Positions 18,086-25,926 of a stretch of DNA of 64,000 nucleotides are shown here, one piece after another. The notes below the pieces were generated by a model that saw only the letters and a list, made by a program, of their open reading frames with translations, was not told where the DNA came from and did not search any database. Both the position numbers and the translations under genes were made by a program. Source of the stretch: Cytophagales bacterium. GTDB lineage: Bacteria; Bacteroidota; Bacteroidia; Cytophagales; 172606-1. Positions within the stretch are counted from its first letter, which is position 1; each line of letters begins with the position of its first letter. The stretch covers positions 62,001-126,000 of the forward strand of contig JAUJMU010000007.1 of the NCBI GenBank assembly GCA_030446715.1. The letters are read 5' to 3'.

Positions 18086-19192
18086 ATGAGTCTAACAGAT
18101 AATTCAGGGGAACGGACCTCCGGTAAGGAGGTCATCATTGTTACGGGAAGCAGCGGGCTTATTGGGACAAGTATCATCAAGAGGCTTTCGGAGAAATACC
18201 GCCTCGTCGGTTTGGACAACACCGGTTACCCCTTTCCTCCCAAAGAGGCTGAGTGCGTGTGTTACGACATTACCTCAGAAGACAGCATCAGGGCGGCTCT
18301 GGAGCGAGTCCGTTACGGCTACGGTGACAAGATAGCTTCCGTCATTCACCTGGCAGCCTACTATGATTTCTCCGGAAAGTCCAGTCCGCTGTACGAAAAG
18401 ATAACGGTAAAAGGCACGGAGAATCTTTTACGCGTACTGCAGGACTTCGAGGTGGAGCAATTCGTGTTCTCCAGCACTAACCTGATCTATAAGCCCACGT
18501 CTCCCGGGCAGAAGATAAGCGAAGACTGCCCTTTAGAGCCGAAGTGGGATTACCCTGAATCAAAGGTAGACACTGAAGAAGTGATTCGTGAGAACAGGGG
18601 CCGCATGAAGGCAGTGCTGTTGCGTATTGCCGGTGTTTATGACGATGAGGGGCACTCTATTCCCATTGCCCATCAGATACAACGCATATACGAGAAACAG
18701 TTTACAAGCCACTTCTACTCCGGCGATACCTCCCACGGCAACGTGTTTCTGCACCTGGAGGACCTGGTGGATGCCCTGGAGAAAACAGTGGAGCGGAGAG
18801 ATGTGCTTCCGGGGGAAATAGCCTTAAACATTGGTGAACCCGAGACGCCAGGCTATCAGGACCTGCAGGATACAATAGGGCGCCTGTTGCACGGCCAGGA
18901 ATGGAAGACTTATGAAGTACCGGCACCGCTTGCCAAAGCAGGGGCCTATGGTATGAATCTCCTCGGGGATGCCTTTATCAAACCGTGGATGATAGACAGG
19001 GCCGACGACCACTACGAGCTTGACATTTCCCGGGTCCGTGACCTGCTCGGCTGGGAGCCCCGGTACCGGCTGCTCGACACCCTGCCCACCATCATTGCTA
19101 AGCTCAAGGAAGACCCTATCGGCTGGTACAAGGAAAACGACCTGGACCTGCCAGCTGCTTTGGCAAAAGAGCAGGAGGCCAAAAATGGCTAA
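18086..19192 (+). CDS. NAD(P)-dependent extended SDR/epimerase family protein
   Basis: 368 residues. A Rossmann fold starts at residue 15 (IIVTGSSGLIGTSIIK, the GxxGxxG cofactor motif), followed by VIHLAAYYDFSG, a strand ending FSSTNLIY, and a YPESK motif with the catalytic Tyr-Lys spaced as YxxxK. This is an extended short-chain dehydrogenase; the substrate is unknown. Only 38 bases separate it from the SPW/VKOR membrane protein gene, so the two are probably cotranscribed. GC is higher than in the copper and arsenic blocks. Confidence 0.8.
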   Translation: MSLTDNSGERTSGKEVIIVTGSSGLIGTSIIKRLSEKYRLVGLDNTGYPFPPKEAECVCYDITSEDSIRAALERVRYGYGDKIASVIHLAAYYDFSGKSSPLYEKITVKGTENLLRVLQDFEVEQFVFSSTNLIYKPTSPGQKISEDCPLEPKWDYPESKVDTEEVIRENRGRMKAVLLRIAGVYDDEGHSIPIAHQIQRIYEKQFTSHFYSGDTSHGNVFLHLEDLVDALEKTVERRDVLPGEIALNIGEPETPGYQDLQDTIGRLLHGQEWKTYEVPAPLAKAGAYGMNLLGDAFIKPWMIDRADDHYELDISRVRDLLGWEPRYRLLDTLPTIIAKLKEDPIGWYKENDLDLPAALAKEQEAKNG

Positions 19193-19230
19193 AAGTTCAT
19201 CTCACTTCACGACCAAACATAAAACCAACT

Positions 19231-20793
19231 ATGGAAGAAGAGCACAACGGTCACGGCGATAAAGTGAAAGGCGGTGGGATGGGCAAGAGGGGCGTCACGC
19301 GCCCCATGGCTCAAATGCACCACCCCAATGAAATGGGCGATGATGGTGAGCAGCAACAGGGCAAGGGCGGAGACCACAATATGATGATGTCGGATGACAT
19401 GCGCAGGCAGATGCTGCATATGCACCACATGCAGACCCTCTGGGTCTACTGGGCACTCGTGATGCTGGGTATCTGGATGGTACTATCGCCACTTACCTTC
19501 GATTATGGGAGAGCGGTAACCGAGCCCAGCGGGGGCAGGGAAGTATGGTTAAGCCTGAGCCAGCGCATCAGCTTTATGAAGTGGAGTGACATCATCAGCG
19601 GGCTTGGCCTGATCTTCTTCGGATGGCGGTCCTTAACCCCTAACCGCCCCTACAGCCTTTGGATATGCTGCTTTATTGGCATTTGGCTGAGCATGGCACC
19701 GCTGCTCTTCTGGTCGCCCTCGGAGGTTGCTTACCTGAACGGCACGCTGGTTGGTGTGCTGGTGATTGCCCTTGCCATTCTCATACCTGGGATGCCCAAC
19801 ATGATCATGTACATGAAGATGGGCTCCGAGACACCGCCAGGCTGGAGCTACAACCCCTCCAGCTGGCCGCAACGCTGGATCATGATCGTACTGGCCTTCA
19901 TTGGCTGGCTGGCATCCCGCTATATGGGTGCCTTTCAACTCGGCTACATTGACCATGCCTGGGACCCTTTCTTTGGAAACAGCACCCGGGAGGTACTGAA
20001 CTCCGGCATGTCCCACGCCTGGCCCGTGTCTGATGCGGCGTTGGGTTCTTTTGCTTACACGCTGGAGTTCCTGATGGGATTTATGGGCTCGCCTTCCCGT
20101 TGGCGCACCATGCCCTGGATGGTGCTCTTCTTCAGTATCCTGGTTATCCCCTTGGGGTTCGTGAGCATTTTTCTGGTCATCTCCCAGCCTCTGGCAGTGG
20201 GTGCCTGGTGCACCCTGTGCCTGGCAACTGCTACTGTTATGCTGCCCATGATTCCGTTACAGCTAGATGAGGTAACAGCCATGGGACAGCACATGGTGCA
20301 GGCAAAGCGCCGGGGAGACAACCTATGGGAAGTATTCTGGAAGGGTGGTGAAGCTTTTGAACAAAATTCAGATGAACGTTCACCGGAGTTGATGTCCCTG
20401 CCGCAACAGCCAGGCAAAGTGTTTATGGCTTCGATCTGGGGGATGAGCTTCCCCTGGACGCTGGTAGTGTCAACGGTAATCGGCCTGTGGCTGATGGTTG
20501 CCCCGGCAGTCTTTGGGGTGAACATTGAAGCAAGGGCAGCCGACATCAACCACATGGGAGGTGCGCTTATCGTTGTAGTGGCCGTGACCTGCATGGGAGA
20601 GATAGTAAGGGCAGGACGCTACCTGAATATTTTACTCGGATTAGCGGTAGCGGTTTGGCCCTGGTTTGTGCCCGACAGTACACTGGCCCTGAATATCAGC
20701 AGCGCCATAACCGGGCTTACTGTTGCTGCCCTTTCCATTCCGAGAGGGCTCAAAACGGAAACGTACGGATTATGGGACAAGTACGTGAAGTAA
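19231..20793 (+). CDS. SPW-repeat / vitamin K epoxide reductase-like membrane protein
   Basis: 520 residues. A cytosolic His/Met-rich N-terminus (residues 1-70: MHHPNE, MMMSDDM, MLHMHHMQTL) could bind metal. Then come about ten TM helices: an SPW-type pair (WVYWALVMLGIWMVLSPLTF; FMKWSDIISGLGLIFFGW), a VKOR-like bundle with GAWCTLCLATATVMLP (a CxxC redox motif in a helix), and a second SPW-type pair (FPWTLVVSTVIGLWLMVAPA). VKOR-type proteins pass electrons from disulfides to quinone. The fusion with SPW modules and the partner SDR gene suggest a redox membrane complex, but no function is established. Confidence 0.72.
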   Translation: MEEEHNGHGDKVKGGGMGKRGVTRPMAQMHHPNEMGDDGEQQQGKGGDHNMMMSDDMRRQMLHMHHMQTLWVYWALVMLGIWMVLSPLTFDYGRAVTEPSGGREVWLSLSQRISFMKWSDIISGLGLIFFGWRSLTPNRPYSLWICCFIGIWLSMAPLLFWSPSEVAYLNGTLVGVLVIALAILIPGMPNMIMYMKMGSETPPGWSYNPSSWPQRWIMIVLAFIGWLASRYMGAFQLGYIDHAWDPFFGNSTREVLNSGMSHAWPVSDAALGSFAYTLEFLMGFMGSPSRWRTMPWMVLFFSILVIPLGFVSIFLVISQPLAVGAWCTLCLATATVMLPMIPLQLDEVTAMGQHMVQAKRRGDNLWEVFWKGGEAFEQNSDERSPELMSLPQQPGKVFMASIWGMSFPWTLVVSTVIGLWLMVAPAVFGVNIEARAADINHMGGALIVVVAVTCMGEIVRAGRYLNILLGLAVAVWPWFVPDSTLALNISSAITGLTVAALSIPRGLKTETYGLWDKYVK

Positions 20794-20926
20794 GGGAGCT
20801 AGTCTCCGGGGGGACTGTCAGAATAAGAAAGAAGGCTTTACCGGCTCATCTCATCGTCATGACTACAAAAAGTGGCAGAAAAAAATTAGTGGCAGTTACC
20901 TTACCTGACTATACACGTTTATAACT

Positions 20927-21037
20927 ATGATGAATGGATGCTGCGGCGAAATGGGCTGGATGTGGATCTGGGGCGCACATGATTTTATTATTTCTATGCT
21001 GGTAATTATATGGCTCATCAAACAAATCTGGAAGTAA
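20927..21037 (+). CDS. Small Cys/Trp-rich membrane peptide
   Basis: 36 codons: MMNGCCGEMGWMWIWGAHD, then a hydrophobic helix (FIISMLVIIWLIKQIWK). A CC pair at the N-terminus plus a single TM helix fits a metal-related membrane peptide, but I know no family. It overlaps the start of the next gene by 28 bases, consistent with translational coupling. Too short for certainty. Confidence 0.45.
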   Translation: MMNGCCGEMGWMWIWGAHDFIISMLVIIWLIKQIWK

Positions 21038-21468
21038 AAACATCGCATAAATGGCCTTTAGTATGGAGGATCCTACTGGTTGGCTTCCTGACCAATTTGG
21101 TTTGGGAAAACGCTCAGGCTTTTTTATACGAGGGGTATGAAGGGTTTTACCAGCACTTTATCATGTGCCTGATAGCGACAGTGGTAGACGCAGTGGCCAT
21201 CCTGGCGCTTTACCTGATTTTCGCTGGGGTGCTCCAGGACTTCTACTGGGTCAGGCACTGGAACTGGAAATCTATCCTTTTAATCATGCTTGCCGGCGGC
21301 TTACTGGCGATTTTATTTGAAAAATGGGCTTTATCCCGGGGAGAGTGGAGCTACACAGAAGCTATGCCGGTGGTGCCCTTCCTACAAGTGGGTCTGTCGC
21401 CGCTGCTTCAACTCACAATACTGCCCGTTTTAACTTTTTATATCAGCAAGTTGTGGCTTAAGGTGTAA
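21010..21468 (+). CDS. Hypothetical four-TM membrane protein
   Basis: 152 residues with about four hydrophobic segments (LVWRILLVGFLTNLVWENAQ; FIMCLIATVVDAVAILALYL; ILLIMLAGGLLAILFEKWAL; LQLTILPVLTFYISKLWL). The N-terminal GFLTNLVWENAQAFLYEGY is the most distinctive part. I recognise no family. The ATG lies inside the preceding small ORF in another frame; no better start exists downstream. Confidence 0.6.
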   Translation: MAHQTNLEVKTSHKWPLVWRILLVGFLTNLVWENAQAFLYEGYEGFYQHFIMCLIATVVDAVAILALYLIFAGVLQDFYWVRHWNWKSILLIMLAGGLLAILFEKWALSRGEWSYTEAMPVVPFLQVGLSPLLQLTILPVLTFYISKLWLKV

Positions 21469-21787
21469 ACAATAATGAAGTAAGCAAATCGCAATTAAAT
21501 GAGCCATCACCGCTGCTTATTAAACTGTTTCGGAATACTCCTTTATCAATAGGGCAGAAGAAACTACCAATACGGCATTACCCACCGGCAAGTCATTACT
21601 TTTCCTATCACTTATCTGGTTTATGTGGCTACTGTTCTTCTCGGAGTACTGCAGGTTTTTCAGGGATCTGCTTCTCAAGCGGGCGAATGAAAGGAACAAC
21701 AAGCGTCAAGAGCAGTGCAGAAGACCTTCTTGGGCTCTTTTGGCTTCACAGAAACGAAATATTCCCCTTGGGTGTTAGACTTATACC
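21469..21787. other. Gene-free stretch with diverged repeat
   Basis: No intact gene. It contains repeat copy B (21643-21702) and, near 21760, the CCCCTTGGGTGTTAGA sequence also seen before the gene at 998. A minus-strand ORF (21520-21702) has no recognisable domain and runs through the repeat. Confidence 0.5.
21643..21702 (+). repeat. Diverged repeat, copy B (partner at 763)
   Basis: About 90% identical over 60 bases to 763-822, including 22 identical bases from GGAGTACTGC. In the plus-strand frame it reads EYCRFFRDLLLKRANERNNK, like copy A. Confidence 0.7.
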
Positions 21788-21886
21788 ATGTGTGATCATC
21801 ATAGCCCAACCAAAAGATTCCAAAAGTTTGTAGTATATCTGCTACTGAGCCTCTTGATTCTTATGCTCAATCAATCATATTTTTAA
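21788..21886 (+). CDS. Small His/Cys-headed membrane peptide
   Basis: A 32-residue ORF: MCDHHSPTKRF, then a TM helix (FVVYLLLSLLILMLNQ) and a short tail. A Cys-Asp-His-His head on a single TM helix looks like a metal-site peptide. It is preceded by the promoter-like sequence shared with copy A. Too short for a firm call. Confidence 0.4.
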   Translation: MCDHHSPTKRFQKFVVYLLLSLLILMLNQSYF

Positions 21887-21908
21887 AACCTGATGCATGC
21901 CGGCAGGC

Positions 21909-22145
21909 TTAGGTCCTTCGGGAATTTGAAAGCCGTTCGGCCAGTTTGATGGCAATCGGAGCAAGGGCCAGTCCTCCAATGTCATTTATTGTGTTTACAG
22001 CGTAGGCCAGCAGCGCTAGGCTTTTAGTCAGAATTCTACCTGTTACTTCAGCTATCAGGTAAAGAGAGGAAAAACTCAGCACAAGTGCCAACCTTCGCTT
22101 ATTCTGGCTATCTGGCGAAATACTGTGGCTATTACTATGGACCAT
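21909..22145 (-). pseudogene. Truncated CzcD-type cation diffusion facilitator
   Basis: The frame gives HSNSHSISPDSQNKRRLA, SSLYLIAEVTGRILTKSLAL, LAYAVNTINDIGGLALAP and IKLAERLSNSRR, then a stop. This is the N-terminus through TM2 of a CDF zinc/cobalt/cadmium exporter. In active CDF proteins TM2 reads ADAVHMLTD; here it reads AYAVNTIND, so the first Asp and the His of the transport site are lost. Only 78 of about 300 codons remain. Confidence 0.7.
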
Positions 22146-22328
22146 GGTAATGCAACCATGAGTTCTTTATTCCCTTTTCTGTGGAAATAGTGCCGTCGCG
22201 TTAAGCCTTATCCCTGCAGCACTCTGGTTTAATTTGTCTGACAAATTCCGGCAATAATCTGGTGTTAAAATGAACAAGTGTTCCCCGCATGCGTAATCAA
22301 TGGTACAAATCAAATCCAAACAACTTCT

Positions 22329-22709
22329 ATGTACCAATATCTGAATGAACACGCCGGGGATTTAATAGCAATCAGGGTCACTGGTAAACTCGACCAGAAT
22401 GACTATGAAAGTCTGATTCCTGAATTTGAAAGCAAAATTCGTCAGTACGGTAAGATTAGCCTTTACTGGGAAATGGAGGATTTTGAAGGCTGGCAGCCAA
22501 AAGGGTTGTTAGAGGACCTGAAGTTTGATGCAAAGCACGCTGATGATTACAAAAAGATTGCAATGGTCGGTGACAAAAGGTGGGAGGAATGGATGACAAG
22601 CCTGATGAAGCCTTTTAGCAGTGCCGAAATCAAGTACTTTGACCTCTCCGGGCGGGAGCAAGCCTTGAGGTGGGTGCAGGAAAAGAGCTTACACCAGGAA
22701 AAGGGATGA
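22329..22709 (+). CDS. STAS/SpoIIAA-like protein
   Basis: 126 residues from ATG 22329 (MYQYLNEHAGDLIAIRV); the upstream in-frame ATG at 22278 adds a poor N-terminus. The body (GKLDQNDYESLIPEFESKI, ISLYWEMEDFEGWQPKGLLE, IAMVGDKRWEEWMTSLMKPF) matches the SpoIIAA-like STAS/SEC14 fold, seen in many stress loci without a fixed role. The ZIP transporter starts 43 bases downstream. Confidence 0.75.
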   Translation: MYQYLNEHAGDLIAIRVTGKLDQNDYESLIPEFESKIRQYGKISLYWEMEDFEGWQPKGLLEDLKFDAKHADDYKKIAMVGDKRWEEWMTSLMKPFSSAEIKYFDLSGREQALRWVQEKSLHQEKG

Positions 22710-22752
22710 ATTGATTCAGCTTAATCCCGACCTTACACCAAACCGGAGCAAG

Positions 22753-23484
22753 ATGGATGAGTATTTAAAGGTACTTGCCTTTGCCGCTATGCCGGCTGCT
22801 GGTAATTTTATGGGAGGCGTGCTGGCGGAAGTCTTTACCGTTTCTGATCGTACCCTAAGCTTAGCGCTTCATCTGGCCGCCGGCATTGTGCTGGCAGTGA
22901 TAGGTTTAGAATTAATGCCTCAGGCACTGGAAGTGAATCTTCCGTGGGTGCCAGTTTTGGCCTTTTTGGGAGGCGGCGTCTTTTTCCTCTTAATTGACAG
23001 GGCTATTGATTACGTCCGGAGCCGTTTCGGGGGTGAAGGCACGGGAGGTAGCATGTGGAGCATTTATTTTGGGGTGGCAGTGGATCTGTTCAGTGACGGC
23101 ATCATGATCGGAGCAGGATCAACCGTAGCGACATCAGTGGGCTTTCTGCTCGCATTAGGGCAACTTCCTGCCGATATTCCCGAAGGATTTGCCACGATTG
23201 CCACTTTTAAAAATAAGAGTACTACCCGGGGCAAACGATTGCTGCTATCGGCTTCCTTTGCCATCCCCATCCTGCTGGGAGCCACCGTCGGCTACTGGGG
23301 CGTTCGCAACGGATCAGACCTGCTCAAATTCAGTTTGCTTGCTTTTACAGCGGGTATACTCCTGTTAGTATCCGTAGAGGAGATGCTTACCGAGGCACAT
23401 CAACGGCCGGAATCAAACTGGGCAGCAATCTCCTTAGTGAGCGGTTTTGCCTTGTTTGCGTTACTAAGCGTGTACCTTGAATAA
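22753..23484 (+). CDS. ZIP-family metal transporter
   Basis: 243 residues from ATG 22753 (MDEYLKVLAFAAMPAAGNFM); a TTG at 22711 would add 14 residues. TM helices show AGIVLAVIGLELMP and a later VDLFSDGIMIGAGS and LPADIPEGFATIATF. In ZIP proteins these are the metal-site helices TM4 and TM5; here the usual HxxxE site reads as Asp/Ser with PEGF retained. ZIP proteins normally bring Zn, Fe or Mn into the cytosol; direction and substrate are not visible. It lies with the SpoIIAA-like gene. Confidence 0.75.
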   Translation: MDEYLKVLAFAAMPAAGNFMGGVLAEVFTVSDRTLSLALHLAAGIVLAVIGLELMPQALEVNLPWVPVLAFLGGGVFFLLIDRAIDYVRSRFGGEGTGGSMWSIYFGVAVDLFSDGIMIGAGSTVATSVGFLLALGQLPADIPEGFATIATFKNKSTTRGKRLLLSASFAIPILLGATVGYWGVRNGSDLLKFSLLAFTAGILLLVSVEEMLTEAHQRPESNWAAISLVSGFALFALLSVYLE

Positions 23485-23500
23485 AAACAAATAGTTACTC

Positions 23501-24181
23501 ATGGATCTGCCGTTTAAGAAAGAGTATAAAGAGAACACCTTTACGTATCTGTACGTATCAGGGCACCGGTATGAGAGTACCCTGCAAGGTGAACATGAAC
23601 CGGAGGCAAAACAGCGTAATACCGGACCGGCAGCGGTAAGTCCATCTCCTGGCGACTTAGCCTTTGGCATCAGCTTTGCCTCGTTTTTAACTGCCGGATT
23701 AGAAACGGGTGTTCTGCTGAAATATTCCCCTCATCTACGAAAGCTCCCTTTTCTAACGGATATCCAAAATGTGAATTTTCGCTATGAGGTGCTGGCAAAT
23801 GATTTTGAGGGAATGGGGGTTGATAAAGGCTTTGTCCCGGCCCGGCCGCATCCGGACCATGATGAGCCGTTTGGCCAGTACGTGTTAGCGGCAACTACCA
23901 CTTTGAACCGGCTCCAGGAGATACCCGAAGAGGAACTGGAGGAGTTCTTTTCTGCCTTTAGTATATTCGGCTTGCGTAAAGGCCGGAGAATGGCCGTTGT
24001 TACCGCCTTGCAAAGGGAGAGCGTCCCTTCGCTCCCTGCGCTGCTTGAGCAGGGAGAGGTCTTTATCCAAATCGTACATGGAAAAGCATACGGCTACTTT
24101 CATTCGTTGCTCATCAAATCCAAAGAGGACCTGTCAGGGTCCATTAGCGCCTTCCAAAAAGTAGTCAATGCGGGAAAGTAA
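23501..24181 (+). CDS. Hypothetical protein
   Basis: 226 residues, 16 bases after the ZIP gene. No signal peptide and no clear TM helix except a weak one near 50-70 (LAFGISFASFLTAGLETGVLLK). Distinct segments are YVSGHRYESTL, PARPHPDHDEPFGQYVLAA (a His/Asp cluster), EEELEEFFSAFSIFGLRKG and GEVFIQIVHGKAYGYFH. I recognise no family. The codon pattern is that of a real gene, and the position suggests cotranscription with the transporter. Confidence 0.6.
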   Translation: MDLPFKKEYKENTFTYLYVSGHRYESTLQGEHEPEAKQRNTGPAAVSPSPGDLAFGISFASFLTAGLETGVLLKYSPHLRKLPFLTDIQNVNFRYEVLANDFEGMGVDKGFVPARPHPDHDEPFGQYVLAATTTLNRLQEIPEEELEEFFSAFSIFGLRKGRRMAVVTALQRESVPSLPALLEQGEVFIQIVHGKAYGYFHSLLIKSKEDLSGSISAFQKVVNAGK

Positions 24182-24292
24182 GAAGAGACTGAACAGGCTA
24201 GGGTAGTAGATATACCGGCTATTTTTTGCCTTTTCTTAGACATCTTGGCCTGGTGCCTCCAACGTTCCTTTTAGGAGTATTTATTTTAGAAT

Positions 24293-24322
24293 TTGCTTAA
24301 ATACTTAAATAATGTATTTTTG
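24293..24322 (+). promoter_or_regulatory. Promoter and operator of the mercury operon
   Basis: TTTG (24293-24296) and TATTTTTG (24315-24322) match the Bacteroidota -33 and -7 boxes, 18 bases apart. The inverted repeat AAATAC...GTATTT (24299-24319) lies between and over the -7 box, a fitting place for the ArsR-type repressor encoded next to bind. Confidence 0.6.
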
Positions 24323-24326
24323 CCTT

Positions 24327-24704
24327 ATGAATAATTCTTCTTGTATCCGTGTTTTTGCTGATGCTGCCCAGATTGAGGGTTGTAAGGCTAAGATCAAAGA
24401 CGTTGACCAGTCCGTTGAGCAGTTGGCCAATGCCCTAAACTTGGCAGGCAATGAGGTAAGGTTAAAAATCCTGTTCTTGCTGCATCAGGAAAAACAGCTC
24501 TGCGTGTGTGACTTAAGCGACATCTTGGAAATGAACATTTCAGCTATTTCCCAGCACTTACGCAAGCTCAGGGATGGCCAGGTTATACAGTCGAAGAAAA
24601 TAGGGCAAACCGTTTTCTACTCTCTGCAACCGGCCTTCCAAACACTGCTTGCTCCATTTTTCGGGTTAATTGATCGCAAACAAATCTTAAACACCATCTC
24701 ATGA
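24327..24704 (+). CDS. ArsR/SmtB-type metal-sensing repressor
   Basis: 125 residues from ATG 24327 (MNNSSCIRVFADAAQIEGCK). The winged-helix core is clear: LAGNEVRLKILFLLHQEKQL, CVCDLSDILEMNISAISQHL and KLRDGQVIQSKKIGQTVFY. Cys residues at the N-terminus (SSC, GCK) and at CVC in the alpha-3 helix could hold Hg(II), Cd(II) or Pb(II). The stop overlaps the merTP start by 4 bases, so it represses its own operon in all likelihood. Confidence 0.85.
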   Translation: MNNSSCIRVFADAAQIEGCKAKIKDVDQSVEQLANALNLAGNEVRLKILFLLHQEKQLCVCDLSDILEMNISAISQHLRKLRDGQVIQSKKIGQTVFYSLQPAFQTLLAPFFGLIDRKQILNTIS

Positions 24705-25303
24705 AAGCAAATGCTAAATCCATACTCGGAGTGGGTACGCTAGCAGCCTTTACAGCTTCTCTATGTTGTATAGCACCATTAGTGGCACTAATAGCGGGTG
24801 TGGGAGGGGCTGCCGCCACTTTTTCCTTTTTGGAACCCTTACACCCCTACCTGACCGTTATTACTATTGGAGCCATCGGCTTAGCTTGGTACCAGACCCT
24901 GAAACCGGCCAAAGCACACGCTTGCGGCTGCGAAACCGAAGAGAGAAAGCCCTTTATAGCTTCTAAGGCTTTCTTAGGCTTGGTTACTGTTTTTGCAGTG
25001 CTCATGCTGACTTTCCCAAGCTACGCGCACATCTTTTACCCTGAATCCGGGCAGCAGACCGCCAGTCTCGTGCAGCAGTCAGCTAAAAAGGTGGAATTCA
25101 AGGTAAAGGGCATGACCTGTAGCGGCTGCGAAAAACATGTGGAAAGCCAGGTAAGCAAGTTGCCCGGCGTGGTGCAGGTGAAAGCCTCTTATGACAAATC
25201 TAATACCGTCGTAGAGTTCGAGCCCGCCAAAGTCACTGTCGCAGACCTTCAGAAAGCTATTGATTCCACGGGCTATAAAGCTGTTTCTCAAAAAGCCCTA
25301 TAA
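24701..25303 (+). CDS. merTP: MerTP: mercuric ion transporter fused to MerP
   Basis: 200 residues. Residues 1-125 form a three-TM MerT-like part with SLCCIAPLVALIAGVGGAA in the first helix (vicinal Cys pair) and HACGCETEE in the loop. Residues 126-200 are a MerP-type HMA domain (VEFKVKGMTCSGCEKHVESQ). It brings Hg(II) into the cytosol, where a reductase would normally act. No merA is seen in the window, so the purpose of uptake is unclear. Overlaps the regulator gene by 4 bases; the GDCCVxC gene is 5 bases downstream. Confidence 0.88.
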   Translation: MKANAKSILGVGTLAAFTASLCCIAPLVALIAGVGGAAATFSFLEPLHPYLTVITIGAIGLAWYQTLKPAKAHACGCETEERKPFIASKAFLGLVTVFAVLMLTFPSYAHIFYPESGQQTASLVQQSAKKVEFKVKGMTCSGCEKHVESQVSKLPGVVQVKASYDKSNTVVEFEPAKVTVADLQKAIDSTGYKAVSQKAL

Positions 25304-25308
25304 AACTC

Positions 25309-25521
25309 ATGCAAACGATTCTTCTAAAATCAATCATTACCTGCCTGAATTGTGGCTTTGAGCAGGAAGAAGAAATGCCAACGGATGCCTGCCAGTATTT
25401 CTACGAGTGCCAGCAATGCCATACCCTGCTCAAACCGGAGCCGGGGGACTGTTGCGTCTATTGTTCCTATGGCAGCGTTAAGTGTCCACCAATACAGCAA
25501 AACAAAAGCTGTTGCTCCTAA
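25309..25521 (+). CDS. GDCCVxC-domain protein (Cys form)
   Basis: 70 residues: IITCLNCGFEQEEEMPTDAC, YECQQCHTLLKPEPGDCCVY, then CSYGSVKCPP and an end NKSCCS. The GDCCVYC motif is that of the GDCCVxC family, whose members often accompany mercury genes and are selenoproteins in some bacteria. Here all positions are Cys codons. There are twelve Cys in 70 residues, including two CxxC zinc-ribbon-like pairs. It may bind Hg(II) or zinc; the role is not known. The operon ends at the hairpin at 25567. Confidence 0.8.
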   Translation: MQTILLKSIITCLNCGFEQEEEMPTDACQYFYECQQCHTLLKPEPGDCCVYCSYGSVKCPPIQQNKSCCS

Positions 25522-25566
25522 AAGGGGTAAGTTAAAAGCATCCTTAACGAAAAGATACAACATTGG

Positions 25567-25611
25567 AGGATACTCTCTGCTATTTTTCAGGAGAGAGTAT
25601 CCTTCTTTTTT
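25567..25611 (+). terminator. Strong terminator of the mercury operon
   Basis: AGGATACTCTCT (25567-25578) pairs with AGAGAGTATCCT (25592-25603), a 12-bp perfect stem followed by TCTTTTTTG. Confidence 0.85.
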
Positions 25612-25648
25612 GCCTGCTAGCCATTATTAATCAACTACACTTGTACAT

Positions 25649-25786
25649 ATGGCTGAGTACTTTGAGGGGCTCATTCATGACAATACGCAGAACTTACTCA
25701 AAGCGAATCGGTTTTACCCCATCAAGTCTTGCAGTAAGTGCGCCATCAGGTTCAGCTTAGCACTTCAGGGCTACGTATTGGTTTGA
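25649..25786 (+). CDS. Possible small ORF
   Basis: 45 codons (MAEYFEGLIHDNTQ, ANRFYPIKSCSKCAIRFSLA). One CxxC pair, no recognised family. It follows the terminator with no clear ribosome site; it may be a fragment. Confidence 0.25.
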   Translation: MAEYFEGLIHDNTQNLLKANRFYPIKSCSKCAIRFSLALQGYVLV

Positions 25787-25926
25787 TGACACAGTAGTCA
25801 ACAAGGAACATAGTCATAAAATTCAACTCGTCCGCTGGCAGTACCCGCACAGTGCCCTGAATAGGTCGAGGTCAGGAAATATACTTTCTGTTTTACGCTT
25901 TTTCCAGGCATCCTTGCCTTATGCTT

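Noticed and set aside
25309-25521. GDCCVxC gene as a selenoprotein
   Set aside because: All key positions are Cys codons; there is no in-frame TGA.
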